A DNA stretch of 64,000 bases. It comes from Cryptosporangium minutisporangium. Its GTDB lineage: Bacteria; Actinomycetota; Actinomycetes; Mycobacteriales; Cryptosporangiaceae. The stretch is taken from positions 94,088 through 158,087 of the forward strand of contig NZ_BAAAYN010000026.1 of assembly GCF_039536245.1 (NCBI RefSeq), written 5' to 3'. Of the stretch, positions 26,865 to 36,222 are shown piece by piece; positions within the stretch are counted from its first letter, which is position 1, and every line of letters starts with the position of its first letter. The notes under the pieces are model-generated. The model was not told the origin of the DNA and made no database searches. It saw only the letters and a program-made list of their open reading frames with translations. Both the position numbers and the translations under genes were made by a program.

Positions 26865-28151
26865 TCACGGCTGTCCGTTTCCCTCCCCGTAGCCCTCTTT
26901 CGGGACCTTCTGACCTTTTCTTTCCCCACGATCCGCCGGACGCACCAACGCCGCCGGACGAACCGCACCGATTCCGAATCGCCGCACTGCCGCGTCCACC
27001 GCGCGGTCGGCTTCGGTCCAGCCGCGGTCGGCTTCCCCGAGCGTCGGCTGGCGAGCGACTGCCGCCGCCGAACCGATCCCTTCCACCCGGACACCGACCA
27101 GACGGATCGGCATCGTGGGCGACAACCCAACATACAATCGCCGCGCTGTGTCGTAGATCTCTTGGGTGCCGTCGGTCGGCGACGGCAACGTGCGCGACCG
27201 GTTGACCGTGGAGAAGTCCGCGAACCGTACCTTGATCACGACTGTTCTCCCCACCTGCCCGGTCGACCGCAGACGGGCCGCCGTCTTCTCCGCTAGACGG
27301 AGTAGTTCCCGATTGATCGTTTCCGAATCCGACTGGTCGACGTCGAACGTCTCTTCGGCCCCGATCGACTTGTCGGCCGTGTCCGGGACGACCGACCGCG
27401 GGTCGCGGCCCCAGGCCAACGCGTGCAGGTGAGCGGATTGCGCCGCCCCCACCGAGCGACGGAGCACCGGCAACGGCAGCCGGGCGAGGTCACCGACGGT
27501 CTTGAGACCCAGCCGGTCGAGCTGCTCGCCCGTGCGGTCGCCGACGCCCCAGAGCGCACCGACCGGGAGCGGGTGCAGGAAATCGAGGACGCCGTCGGCC
27601 GCCACCACCTGCAGACCGTCGGGCTTGCACAGCGTCGAAGCGAGCTTGGCCACGAACTTGGTCGTCGCGACGCCGACCGAGCAGGTGATCTGCTGCTCGT
27701 CGTGGACCCGCTCGCGGATCAACTGCCCGATCCGGGCCGGGGAGCCGAGCAGCCGCTGGGCGCCGGCGACGTCGAGGAACGCCTCGTCGAGGCTGAGCGG
27801 CTCGACCAACGGCGTGACGTCGCGGAAGATTTTCATCACCGCGGTGGATACCTCGGTGTAGGCGCCGTGCTGGGGCTGGATGTACACGGCCTGTGGACAC
27901 AGCCGCCGGGCCCGGGCGGTCGGCATCGCGCTCCGCACCCCGAACCGGCGCGCTTCGTAGCTGGCGGACGAGACGACCCCGCGTGGGCCGGTGCCGCCGA
28001 CCACCACCGGGCGTCCCCGCAGCGAGGGATCGCGGCGGACCTCGACCGAGACGAAGAACGCGTCCATGTCGACGTGCAGGATCCGGCACCCGGTGTCGTC
28101 GGCGGACCCGTCCCCCGGCCCCACCCGCCCCAGCCCTTGACTCCTACCCAT
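26865..28151 (-). CDS. dinB: DNA polymerase IV (Y-family, DinB)
   Basis: Translesion polymerase acting in the cytosol at stalled forks. 428 aa from the ATG at 28151; the frame is open 14 codons further to a TTG but there is no ribosome site there. The catalytic carboxylates are intact: Asp28 and Asp30 in HVDMDAFF, and Asp122-Glu123 in SLDEAFLD. The finger/palm YEARRFGVRSAMP and the little-finger region are present. Unlike the ImuB homologue nearby, this is a complete, active-looking enzyme. No LexA box is visible in the 142-bp gap upstream (28152-28293), which otherwise holds nothing I can name. Confidence 0.95.
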   Translation of the reverse strand: MGRSQGLGRVGPGDGSADDTGCRILHVDMDAFFVSVEVRRDPSLRGRPVVVGGTGPRGVVSSASYEARRFGVRSAMPTARARRLCPQAVYIQPQHGAYTEVSTAVMKIFRDVTPLVEPLSLDEAFLDVAGAQRLLGSPARIGQLIRERVHDEQQITCSVGVATTKFVAKLASTLCKPDGLQVVAADGVLDFLHPLPVGALWGVGDRTGEQLDRLGLKTVGDLARLPLPVLRRSVGAAQSAHLHALAWGRDPRSVVPDTADKSIGAEETFDVDQSDSETINRELLRLAEKTAARLRSTGQVGRTVVIKVRFADFSTVNRSRTLPSPTDGTQEIYDTARRLYVGLSPTMPIRLVGVRVEGIGSAAAVARQPTLGEADRGWTEADRAVDAAVRRFGIGAVRPAALVRPADRGERKGQKVPKEGYGEGNGQP

Positions 28152-28293
28152 GCTGCACGGCCCGTCGTGAACGACGCTGACAGCCGCGCGCAAGGCCTTG
28201 AGACCACAGCAAGGTCGCGGCGGCCTCGCGCGCGGACGTCAGCCCCGCCCACGACGGGCTCCAGGTCCGAAGTTCGGGGAGCATGCTCGGAGC

Positions 28294-29508
28294 TTAGGCG
28301 GTGCCTCCGACACTTCGACCCTCTCGAGCGAGGAGGAGGGGCACCTCGAGGTCGGACTGCGCGATCGAACCGTGGAGGCCGACGAGGCGGGACTCGCGGG
28401 GCTCCTGCTCGGTCGCGATCAGCGCGGTCTCCGGGCCCGCCGCGACGATCACGTCACCGAGCCGTCCCAGCAGCTCCGGCCGCACCCGTGGCCCGAACCA
28501 GCCGGCCTCCACCGCCGCGTCCCTGGAGAGCACCCAGGCAGCGTTGCCGAGCGTCTCCGCCCACGCCGCGAGGACGTCGTCCGCGGCGCCGGGGACCGCG
28601 TACACGTGCCGGGCCCGCGCCTCGCCGCCGAGCAGTGCCACCCCCTCGCCGAGCGCGGGATAAGCGTCCAGGTCGATCCGGACGGGAGGGTCGACCATGC
28701 CGTGATCACCGGTGACGACCAGCAGGGCGTCCGGGGGCAGCGCCGCGGCCAGCCGCTCCACCATCCGGTCGGCCACCGCGAGCTCGTGCCGCCAGGCGGC
28801 CGAACGCGACCCGTAGACGTGCCCGGTGCCGTCGACCGTCGAGTAGTAGGCGACGGTCAGCGAGCGCGGTTGTTCAGCGACCGCCTCCGCCGTGCGGGCC
28901 ACCAATGCGCCGGGGCTGTCCGCCGGCCGGTACTCCGGCCCTCTCCAGACCGCTCGGGTCAGTGGGGATTGCGCGAACGCCCCCGGACCGACGTGGAACC
29001 CCGGTAGGCCGGCCGCCACCGCTTGCTCGAACACGGTCGGCCGGGGCTGCCACCGCTCCGGCACGGTCGTCTTGTCCCAGCGCAGCAGGTTGAGCAGCAC
29101 ACCGCGCTCGGGATCGCGCACTTGGTAGCCGAACATCCCGTGCTCGCCCGGCGGCAGCCCGGTGCCGAAGCCGGCCATGCTCGTCGCGGTCGTGGACGGG
29201 AAGCCGACGGTCAGCGGTGGCTCCCCGTCGAGCGACGCGAGGAAAGGCGCGTCGGCGGTGTGCTGCCGCAGCAGAGCCGTGCCCAGACCGTCCACGATCA
29301 AGACGCAGACCCGGTTCGCAGCCGGTAGCCGCAGCCGGTCCGAGTATTCGCCGTCGGGGGACTGACCGTCCGCCTCGTCGAGGCGGACGCCGAGCGCCCG
29401 GACCGCCGCCGGCAGCAGTTCCGCCGCGGACCGACGCCCGTACGCGGGTGGGACCGGCGCACCGAGCGCGGTCGAGCCGCCGGGCTCGGCCGGAGGGGCG
29501 GTCGTCAC
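28294..29508 (-). CDS. Alkaline phosphatase-superfamily phosphodiesterase/nucleotide pyrophosphatase
   Basis: 404 aa from the GTG at 29508, which overlaps the methyltransferase stop as GTGA. Metal-binding motifs of the type I phosphodiesterase family are all there: the first Asp in LIVDGLG, the Thr nucleophile in GFPSTTATSMAGFGTGLPPG, Asp and His in STVDGTGHVYG, and the DHG motif in VVTGDHGMVDPP. No signal peptide or membrane segment is seen, so it is probably cytosolic. Substrate unknown; family members hydrolyse nucleotide pyrophosphates, phosphodiesters or phosphonates. Confidence 0.85.
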   Translation of the reverse strand: MTTAPPAEPGGSTALGAPVPPAYGRRSAAELLPAAVRALGVRLDEADGQSPDGEYSDRLRLPAANRVCVLIVDGLGTALLRQHTADAPFLASLDGEPPLTVGFPSTTATSMAGFGTGLPPGEHGMFGYQVRDPERGVLLNLLRWDKTTVPERWQPRPTVFEQAVAAGLPGFHVGPGAFAQSPLTRAVWRGPEYRPADSPGALVARTAEAVAEQPRSLTVAYYSTVDGTGHVYGSRSAAWRHELAVADRMVERLAAALPPDALLVVTGDHGMVDPPVRIDLDAYPALGEGVALLGGEARARHVYAVPGAADDVLAAWAETLGNAAWVLSRDAAVEAGWFGPRVRPELLGRLGDVIVAAGPETALIATEQEPRESRLVGLHGSIAQSDLEVPLLLAREGRSVGGTA

Positions 29509-30227
29509 CGCCGGGCCAGGACGTGGAGCTGGGTAGCGATGTCCCGGTACGGCGGACGCTCGGCCAGCGCCAGTTCGAGTGCCACCAGTGCCTCCAGCGC
29601 GTCGGGCTCGACGTCGACGACGGCGCCCGGCACCAGGTCGGCGAGCACCCGGACACCGTGCCACCGTTCGGGCGCAAGGCCGGCCTTGGTGACGAGCGCG
29701 GCGAGCGCCTCCAAGTCATAGCGGCGGGGCTCCAGGTCGCCGCTGAGCGCGTCCTGGGCTTGACCGAAGTGCCCGGCCAGAGCCCGCGCGAGCACCGTCG
29801 CGACCCGGTTGGCCACCAGCACGCTCGCGCACCCACCGGGACGCAGCGCCGCGGCCACCGCCGCGAGCGTCCGGGCGGGATCGTCGACGACCTCCAGGAC
29901 GCTGTGGCAGAGCACCACGTCGGCGGTGCCGGGCTCGACCAGGTTGGGCAGATCGTCGGCGTCGCCCTGGTACGCGGTGATCCGGTCGGCGACGTCACGC
30001 TCGGCGGCCCGCCGGGCCAGCGCGGCGAGCGCGTCCGGGCTCGGATCCACCACCGTGACCCGGTGCCCAGCCTTGGCCAGCGGGACCGCGAAGCCGCCGG
30101 TACCGCCGCCGGCGTCGACGACGTGCGCGGGGGCACCGTCGGTCGCGGCACGACGGTCGAGCTCCGCGTTCAGCACGGCCCAGACCACGGCGTAGCGCGG
30201 GTTGGCCTGCGTGCGGGTGCGGGGCAC
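29505..30227 (-). CDS. Class I SAM-dependent methyltransferase
   Basis: 240 aa. The SAM-binding motif I is VVDAGGGTGGFAVPLA near 35-50, followed by the acidic motif II (VTVVDPSPDAL), the post-I DADDLP and a motif IV region (DVVLCHSVLEVVDDP). This is the general small-molecule type of methyltransferase; the substrate cannot be told. GTG start with GGAGGTG a few bases upstream. Coupled to the phosphodiesterase gene by a 4-base overlap, and 51 bp downstream of dnaE2, so it could be read from the mutasome operon. Confidence 0.8.
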   Translation of the reverse strand: MPRTRTQANPRYAVVWAVLNAELDRRAATDGAPAHVVDAGGGTGGFAVPLAKAGHRVTVVDPSPDALAALARRAAERDVADRITAYQGDADDLPNLVEPGTADVVLCHSVLEVVDDPARTLAAVAAALRPGGCASVLVANRVATVLARALAGHFGQAQDALSGDLEPRRYDLEALAALVTKAGLAPERWHGVRVLADLVPGAVVDVEPDALEALVALELALAERPPYRDIATQLHVLARR

Positions 30228-30278
30228 TGGAGCACCTCCGGAGTTCGAGATCGTTCCCGTCGACCCTAGTGCCGCGGC

Positions 30279-33200
30279 TCACCGGAAGTCGCGCGACGTC
30301 GACGTCACCCGCAGCGGCAACGGCTCCAGCACCTCCGCGCTCACGCCGATCACACCCTCGACGTTCTGCAGCCGTCCGCGCACCAGCAGCGCCGCCGAGC
30401 CGCGCGCGACCCGCCGGTACCGGGTCCAGACCCCCTGCGTGCAGACGACGTTGAGCATCCCGGTCTCGTCCTCGAGGTTGACGAACGTGACGCCGCCCGC
30501 GGTCGCCGGCCGCTGCCGGTGCGTCACCACCCCACCGACCAGCACCCGGCTCCCGTCCCGGAACGCACCGAGCGACGCGATCGGTACCGCGCCCCGGGCG
30601 TCCAACTGCGAACGGACGAACTGCGTCGGGTAGCTGTCCGGCGAGACCCCGGTCGCCCAGACGTCCGCGATCGCCTCCTCGACCTCCGACATCCCGGGCA
30701 GCATCGGCGCCTCCACCCCGATCACGACCCCGGCGAGCCGGTCGGGCCGCCCCTGCGCCACCGCGCCGGCGGCCCAGAGCGCGGCCCGCCGGGAGAGCCC
30801 GAAACAGTCGAAGGCCCCGGCCGTGGCCAGCGCCTCGACCTGCGCGGTGGTGAGCGCGATCCGCTGCGTCAGGTTCGTCATGTCGGTGTACGGGCCGTGC
30901 TCCGCTCGCTCGGCCACCAGCCGGTCCGCCAGGTCGTCGCCGATCGTCCGGACCGCGGCGAGCCCCAGCCGGACCGCGTGGTCGAGCCGGGGTGGTGTCC
31001 CCGGCGGTGGGAACGCCGAGGGGCCGTCCGGCACGCCCAGCGGCTCCAGCGTGGCCTTGGCCAGGCTCGCGTTGAGATCGGGCCCGCGCACCGTGACGCC
31101 GTGCCGCCGGGCGTCGGCGACCAGCGACTGGGGCGAGTAGAACCCCATCGGCTGGGCGGCGAGCAACGCGGCGCAGAACGCGGCTGGGAAGTACCGCTTG
31201 AACCAGGAGCTGTAGAGCACCAGCGCGGCGAAGCTCATCGCGTGGCTCTCCGGGAAGCCGAAGTTCGCGAACGCGGCGAGCTGGCCGAAGATCTGGTCGG
31301 CGAGCTCGCCGGTGATGCCGTTCGCGGCCATGCCGGCGTAGAAGCGATCCCTCAGCGCGTCCATCCGCTCCGGGGACCGTTTCGAGCCGATCGCCCGGCG
31401 CAGCTGGTCGGCCTCGGCCGCGCTGAACCCGGCGACGTCGACCGCCATCTGCATCAGCTGCTCCTGGAACAGCGGGACGCCGAGCGTCTTGTGCAGCGCG
31501 TTCTCCAGCAGCGGGTGGGCGTACCGGGGTTTCTCCTGCCCGTTGCGCCGCCGGATGTACGGGTGCACCGATCCGCCCTGGATCGGCCCCGGCCGGATCA
31601 GTGCCACCTCGACGACCAGGTCGTAGAACTCCCGCGGCTTCAACCGGGGCAGCGTGGCCATCTGGGCCCGGCTCTCGACCTGGAACACCCCGACCGAGTC
31701 CGCCTCGCAGAGCATCGCGTAGACGGCCTTGTCGTCCAGCGGGATCCGGTGCAGGTCGACGAGCAGCCCGTGGTGGTCGCGCACCAGGTCCCGGCAGTAG
31801 TGCAGCGCGGTGAGCATGCCGAGCCCGAGCAGGTCGAACTTGACCAGCCCGGCGGCCGCGCAGTCGTCCTTGTCCCACTGCAGGACCGTGCGGTTCTCCA
31901 TCCGGGCCCACTCGATCGGGCAGACCTCGGTCACCGGCCGGTCGCAGAGCACCATGCCGCCGGAGTGGATGCCCAGGTGACGGGGGAACTTCAACAGCTG
32001 CTCGGCCATCTCGGCCACCGGCGCGGGCACCTCGGCTTCGCCGATCTTCCCCCAGTGCTCCAGCTGCTTGCTCCACGCGTCCTGCTGGCCGGGTGAGAAA
32101 CCGAACGCCTTGGCGACGTCACGGATCGCCGATTTCGGCCGGTAGCTGATCACGTTCGCGACTTGGGCGGCCCGGCGGCGTCCGTACGTCTCGTAGACGT
32201 GCTGGATGACCTCCTCGCGACGGCCGGACTCGATGTCGAGGTCGATGTCGGGCGGCCCGTCCCGCTCCGGGGCGAGGAACCGCTCGAAGAGCAGCCCGTA
32301 CCCCACCGCGTCGACGTTCGTGATGCCCAGCGCGTAACAGACCGCGGAGTTGGCGGCCGAGCCCCGGCCCTGGCAGAAGATGTCGTTCTGTTTGCACCAG
32401 GTGGTGATCGACTCGACGATCAGGAAGTAGCCGGGGAACCCGAGCCGCTCGATCACGTCCAGCTCGTGGTCGATCTGGGCGTAGGCGTCCGGACGCTCTT
32501 TCCGGGTGCCGTACCGGTCGAGGGCACCGATCTCGGTCAGGTGCCGCAGCCAGCTCATCTCGGTGTGACCGGCCCCGACCTCGCAGTCGGGCAGGTTCGG
32601 GGCGATCAGTTGCAGGTCGAACGCGCACTCGGCGGCTATTTTCGCGGCGTTCGCCACCGCACCCGGGTAGCGGGCGAACAACCGGGCCATCTCCGTACCC
32701 GACCGCAGGTGGGCGGTGGCCGCGGCCGGTAGCCAGCCCTCGATCTCGTCCAAGCTGCGCCGGGCCCGGACCGCGGCGAGTGCGGTGGCCAGCTTGCGCC
32801 GGGCCGGCGCCGCGTAGTGCACGTTGTTGGTCGCGACCAGCTGCAGCCGGTGCTCGGCGGCGAGCGCGGCGAGGACGTCGTTGCGCTCGGAGTCCAGCGG
32901 GTCGCCGTGGTCGGTGAGCTCCACGACGACGTTGTCCCGGCCGAACCGGTCGATCAGGCTCCGCAGCGCCCGGTCGGCGTCGCGCGGCCCGTCGACGACC
33001 GGGAGCGTCCCGTCGGCGCCGGTGGCGTCGAGCGCCCGCCGCACCGTGCCCTTGCGGCAGCCGGTGAGCACCAGCCAGTGCCCGTCGGCGGCCTCGGCCA
33101 GCTCGTCCAGCCGGTAGACCGGCCGCCCCTTCTCCTCGCCGCGCAGGTGCGCCTCGCTGATCGCCGTACAGAGCCGGCGGTAACCGTCCGGGTCGCGGGC

Positions 33201-33611
33201 GAGCACCAGCAGATGGTCGCCCTCCGGATCGGCCATCCCGTTCTGCGGGCCGGACAGCCCCAGGCTCAGCTCCGCGCCGAACACCGTCGCCAGGCCGTGG
33301 GCGGCGGCCGCCTCGGCGAACCGGACCACCCCGTACATCCCGTCGTGGTCGGTGAGCGCGAGCCCGGTCAGCCCCAGCCGGACCGCCTCCTCGACCAGCT
33401 CCTCCGGGTGGCTGGCGCCGTCGAGGAAGCTGAAGTTCGAGTGGCAGTGCAGCTCGGCGTAGGGAACGGTCTCCCGCGGGCGGGCCGCGGGCGCCGGTTC
33501 GTACGCTTCCCGCTTCCGCGACCAGCCGGGGGCGTCGCCGCCGTCCGGGATCTCCCCGGAGAGCGCGCGCTCCAGCTCCTTCCACGGCACAGGTGGATTG
33601 CCCCACCCCAT
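30279..33611 (-). CDS. dnaE2: Error-prone DNA polymerase DnaE2 (ImuC)
   Basis: C-family alpha subunit that performs mutagenic lesion bypass with ImuA' and ImuB. 1110 aa from the ATG at 33611 (GGGAGGGGAGC upstream); a TTG nine codons earlier is also open. The PHP domain begins YAELHCHSNFSFLDGASHP near 50; the palm carries PDIDLDIE with the catalytic aspartates, after RGSAANSAVCYALGIT. It ends in an OB-fold region with a GGVVTHRQRP stretch. Compared with replicative DnaE1 it is shorter and lacks the long C-terminal clamp and tau regions, typical of DnaE2. Last gene of the SOS operon. Confidence 0.95.
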   Translation of the reverse strand: MGWGNPPVPWKELERALSGEIPDGGDAPGWSRKREAYEPAPAARPRETVPYAELHCHSNFSFLDGASHPEELVEEAVRLGLTGLALTDHDGMYGVVRFAEAAAAHGLATVFGAELSLGLSGPQNGMADPEGDHLLVLARDPDGYRRLCTAISEAHLRGEEKGRPVYRLDELAEAADGHWLVLTGCRKGTVRRALDATGADGTLPVVDGPRDADRALRSLIDRFGRDNVVVELTDHGDPLDSERNDVLAALAAEHRLQLVATNNVHYAAPARRKLATALAAVRARRSLDEIEGWLPAAATAHLRSGTEMARLFARYPGAVANAAKIAAECAFDLQLIAPNLPDCEVGAGHTEMSWLRHLTEIGALDRYGTRKERPDAYAQIDHELDVIERLGFPGYFLIVESITTWCKQNDIFCQGRGSAANSAVCYALGITNVDAVGYGLLFERFLAPERDGPPDIDLDIESGRREEVIQHVYETYGRRRAAQVANVISYRPKSAIRDVAKAFGFSPGQQDAWSKQLEHWGKIGEAEVPAPVAEMAEQLLKFPRHLGIHSGGMVLCDRPVTEVCPIEWARMENRTVLQWDKDDCAAAGLVKFDLLGLGMLTALHYCRDLVRDHHGLLVDLHRIPLDDKAVYAMLCEADSVGVFQVESRAQMATLPRLKPREFYDLVVEVALIRPGPIQGGSVHPYIRRRNGQEKPRYAHPLLENALHKTLGVPLFQEQLMQMAVDVAGFSAAEADQLRRAIGSKRSPERMDALRDRFYAGMAANGITGELADQIFGQLAAFANFGFPESHAMSFAALVLYSSWFKRYFPAAFCAALLAAQPMGFYSPQSLVADARRHGVTVRGPDLNASLAKATLEPLGVPDGPSAFPPPGTPPRLDHAVRLGLAAVRTIGDDLADRLVAERAEHGPYTDMTNLTQRIALTTAQVEALATAGAFDCFGLSRRAALWAAGAVAQGRPDRLAGVVIGVEAPMLPGMSEVEEAIADVWATGVSPDSYPTQFVRSQLDARGAVPIASLGAFRDGSRVLVGGVVTHRQRPATAGGVTFVNLEDETGMLNVVCTQGVWTRYRRVARGSAALLVRGRLQNVEGVIGVSAEVLEPLPLRVTSTSRDFR

Positions 33612-33672
33612 GTCCGTGCTCCCCTCCCACCCGAACAACTACTGATGCGGACGCCGGACGAGCCGGCGGATC

Positions 33673-35235
33673 TCAGTCGTAGACACCGACGAGCTGCCAG
33701 CTACCGCCCTCCAGCGCGAGCAACAAGGCCGACGGCTCGGTGCCCTCGGCCACGTCCAGCACGACCTGCAGCCAGGCCCGCCGACGGGCTTGCACCGGGC
33801 TCCACCAGCGCTCGTCGGCGGGCCACGGACCGGCCCACCCGAGGACGTCACGGCCGGGACCGCTGCCGAGCCGCACCTGAGCAGGCAGACCGGTGAGTAG
33901 GTGCCGGCCGGTCACCCCGACCGGCTCGCCGTCGGCCCCGAGGACGCTGACCGGAGGCGGACCGGGGGGCACCGTGGCCGGGGCGGGCGGGGGGAGTCGC
34001 CCCGGCCACGGTGGTTCGAGGGGCAACGCCGGCTCCCTGGCGTCACGCCAGGCGACGTACCGGACCCGGCTCTCCGGGTCGCGACCGCCGCCGAGGACCG
34101 GCGTCACCACCGCGTCCGGACCGAGCAGGCCCTGCACCCGGGTCAGCGCCCGGTGCGCCCGCTCGTCGTCGGCGCCGGTGTCGCCCCAGAGACCCAGCTG
34201 CGCGCCGCCGTGCTCGACGACGTCCTCCGGCGCCAGCCGGACCACGGTGACGCCCGCCGTCGGCCGGTCTTCCCGCGAGCGCCCGGTCAGCCAGCCGTCG
34301 AGCTGCCAGCGGACGCGGTCGGCGATGTCGGCGACGGTGAGCACGCCGTCGTGCCGCCAGGTTCGGCTCAGTTCCTCACCGTTCGCGGTCGCGGCCTCGA
34401 TGATCAGCCGGGTGCAGGCGAGCCCGTGGGCGGCGAGCCGCTCGGCGAACTCCTCGGCGAGCGTCCGGGCGACGAACGCGACCGTGTCGACCCGCTCGGC
34501 CGGCGGATCGATCTCCCGGCGGGCCGACAGGTCCACCGGCGGGAGTCGCGCCACCAGCGGGCGGGGCTCCAGCCCACGGGCCAGCCGGTGCGCGGCCGCG
34601 CCGTCCGGGCCGAACCGGGCCAGGACGTCCCGGGCCGGTAGCGCGGCGAAGTCACCCACGGTGTGGACGCCCAGCCGTCGCATCAGGCTCACCAGGTCCG
34701 GCCGGTCGACCACCGTGAGGTCGAGCGGCGCCAGGAACGCCGGGCTCTCCCCGGGCGGAACGATGCCGCCGTGGCGGGCGGCCAGTGCGGCCGCGAACAC
34801 CCCCTCGGCGACACCAACCAGCACTTCGACGCCGCACGCCGCGGCGACGGCGTCCACCACCCGCTCGGCGACCTCCGGCTCCGATCCGAAGTAGCGGGCG
34901 GGGCCGCGGACCCGGAACGCGCACAGCCCCGGGCGGACGATCTCGACGCCCGGAGCGAGCTCCTCCACCGCCGCGACGATCGGTTCGAACGCCCGCGCGT
35001 CCCGATCGGGGTCGGCGTCGAGCAGCACCAGATCGGGGCAGAGCGCCTGCGCCTCCCGGCGGCGCAGGCCACGGCGGACGTTCTCGGCCCTGGCCACCTC
35101 GGAGCAGGCCACCACGCGGTTCGCGGCGAGCACCGCGACCGGGAGGTGCAGCGGAACGTCGGCGGCGGATGCGGCGGCGACCACCGGCCAGTCCGGCGCC
35201 CAGACGGCCGCGACCCGCGTGGGGGTGGCGCTCAT
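33673..35235 (-). CDS. imuB: ImuB, catalytically dead Y-family polymerase and clamp adaptor
   Basis: 520 aa. It has the Y-family fold but the catalytic carboxylates are absent: where DinB has DMDAFF this has APDWPV (13-18), and where DinB has SLDEAFLD this has RPGLCAFRVRG (101-111). The motif QLGLWG at 346-351 is the beta-clamp-binding signature of ImuB, by which it brings DnaE2 to the sliding clamp. A long Pro-rich linker (about 415-435) leads to a conserved C-terminal domain with DERWWSPVQARRRAWLQVV. Start ATG overlaps the imuA' frame at 35232-35235. Confidence 0.93.
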   Translation of the reverse strand: MSATPTRVAAVWAPDWPVVAAASAADVPLHLPVAVLAANRVVACSEVARAENVRRGLRRREAQALCPDLVLLDADPDRDARAFEPIVAAVEELAPGVEIVRPGLCAFRVRGPARYFGSEPEVAERVVDAVAAACGVEVLVGVAEGVFAAALAARHGGIVPPGESPAFLAPLDLTVVDRPDLVSLMRRLGVHTVGDFAALPARDVLARFGPDGAAAHRLARGLEPRPLVARLPPVDLSARREIDPPAERVDTVAFVARTLAEEFAERLAAHGLACTRLIIEAATANGEELSRTWRHDGVLTVADIADRVRWQLDGWLTGRSREDRPTAGVTVVRLAPEDVVEHGGAQLGLWGDTGADDERAHRALTRVQGLLGPDAVVTPVLGGGRDPESRVRYVAWRDAREPALPLEPPWPGRLPPPAPATVPPGPPPVSVLGADGEPVGVTGRHLLTGLPAQVRLGSGPGRDVLGWAGPWPADERWWSPVQARRRAWLQVVLDVAEGTEPSALLLALEGGSWQLVGVYD

Positions 35236-36044
35236 CCCGCCTCCACGGCGGTTCTGAGGTCCGGCACGACCGGCCGGATCCGAACGGCAGGAGTCCGCCC
35301 CAGCGGCTCCGGCCGCCCGACGGGTTCCGGCCGCCCGACCGGTTCTGGCCGCCCGATCGGCTCCGGACGGGCGGGCACCGCGGCCGGCTGGACGAACGGC
35401 GCGATCCGACCGTCCGCGGTCGGGAGCACCACCACTACTCGCCGGGGCCGTGCCGCGCCGCCACGCCCCTCGGCCACCACCGTGACCCGGCGCTGCCGGA
35501 GGCGCCCGTCGCCCCGTCCGACGCCGTGCCAGACCGCGTCGGTGAGCGAGAGACGCAGGTCGGCACCGGGCCAGGAGCCGATCCCGACCAGCACCGCTCC
35601 GCGCTGCCGGGCGCGTGCCGCCAACCGGCGTACCTCCGCGAGCCCGAGCATCCCCGGGTTCCCCACCGCCACCAGATCGACGCCGTCGAGCAGCGCCCCC
35701 ACCACCCCAGCCGGATCCGCGCCGGGCTCACGCACCAGCGCCAGCCGGTCGACCCTGACGCCGGCCTCGGCCGCAGCGACCACGCCGAGCGTCGGCAGTC
35801 CGACGACCGCACACCAGGATCCGGCGCTCGAGACCGCCGCGAGCAGCGCGACCAGCAGGCTGGTCGAACCGCCGACCGCGAGCGTCGAGCCGCGCGGCAG
35901 CCCACCGGCTCCGAACAGCGGCTCCAGCGGCTCCGGTACCGGCAGCAAGTCGGTGACCTGGTGCTTCTGCGTCAGCGTCGACGCCGCCGTGATCTTCTCG
36001 GCGAGCGCGGCCCGAGCAGCTGCCTTCGCACTCACCGCGACCAC
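35232..36044 (-). CDS. ImuA' mutasome protein with Pro-rich repeat tail
   Basis: RecA-like fold protein that joins ImuB and DnaE2 in mutagenesis. About 270 aa from the GTG at 36044, which has GGAG seven to ten bases upstream; the frame remains open to a GTG at 36215, eight bases from the preceding gene, giving 327 aa, but the extra 57 residues are low-complexity Arg/Ala and may not be translated. FGAGGLPRGSTLAVGGSTSLLVALLAA corresponds to the degenerate P-loop region (core GGSTSLL); it lacks the GKT of RecA. The C-terminus holds four six-residue units of type GRPEPV from 18-bp repeats. Overlaps imuB by four bases. Confidence 0.85.
   Translation of the reverse strand: MVAVSAKAAARAALAEKITAASTLTQKHQVTDLLPVPEPLEPLFGAGGLPRGSTLAVGGSTSLLVALLAAVSSAGSWCAVVGLPTLGVVAAAEAGVRVDRLALVREPGADPAGVVGALLDGVDLVAVGNPGMLGLAEVRRLAARARQRGAVLVGIGSWPGADLRLSLTDAVWHGVGRGDGRLRQRRVTVVAEGRGGAARPRRVVVVLPTADGRIAPFVQPAAVPARPEPIGRPEPVGRPEPVGRPEPLGRTPAVRIRPVVPDLRTAVEAG
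35301..35372 (-). repeat. Four 18-bp in-frame tandem repeats (ImuA' tail)
   Basis: Units start at 35301, 35319, 35337 and 35355. The common core is GGTTCCGGCCGCCC with variation mostly at wobble positions. Encodes a Gly-Arg-Pro-Glu-Pro-Val type repeat near the C-terminus of ImuA'. Confidence 0.85.
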
Positions 36045-36222
36045 CCGCCCATCTCCGCCGGGCACCGCCCGAGCGCGCGCAGCGGGTGCGCCCCGTCTGC
36101 TCCACTCCCCCGTTGCGCATGCATCGCGCCAACGCCCCCTGATCGTCTCCGCCCGTACTGCCGCCCGGAACCGGCGGAACAGCGTTGGTGTTCGTGCGGC
36201 CTTCCCCGACCGCACAGCCCGC

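Noticed and set aside
35301-35372. CRISPR-like short repeats
   Set aside because: The 18-bp units are contiguous, without spacers, and in frame within ImuA'; the same applies to 23515-23640 and 51950-52009.
36045-36215. N-terminal extension of ImuA' to the GTG at 36215
   Set aside because: Residues would be low-complexity Arg/Ala with no ribosome site; kept only as an alternative start.
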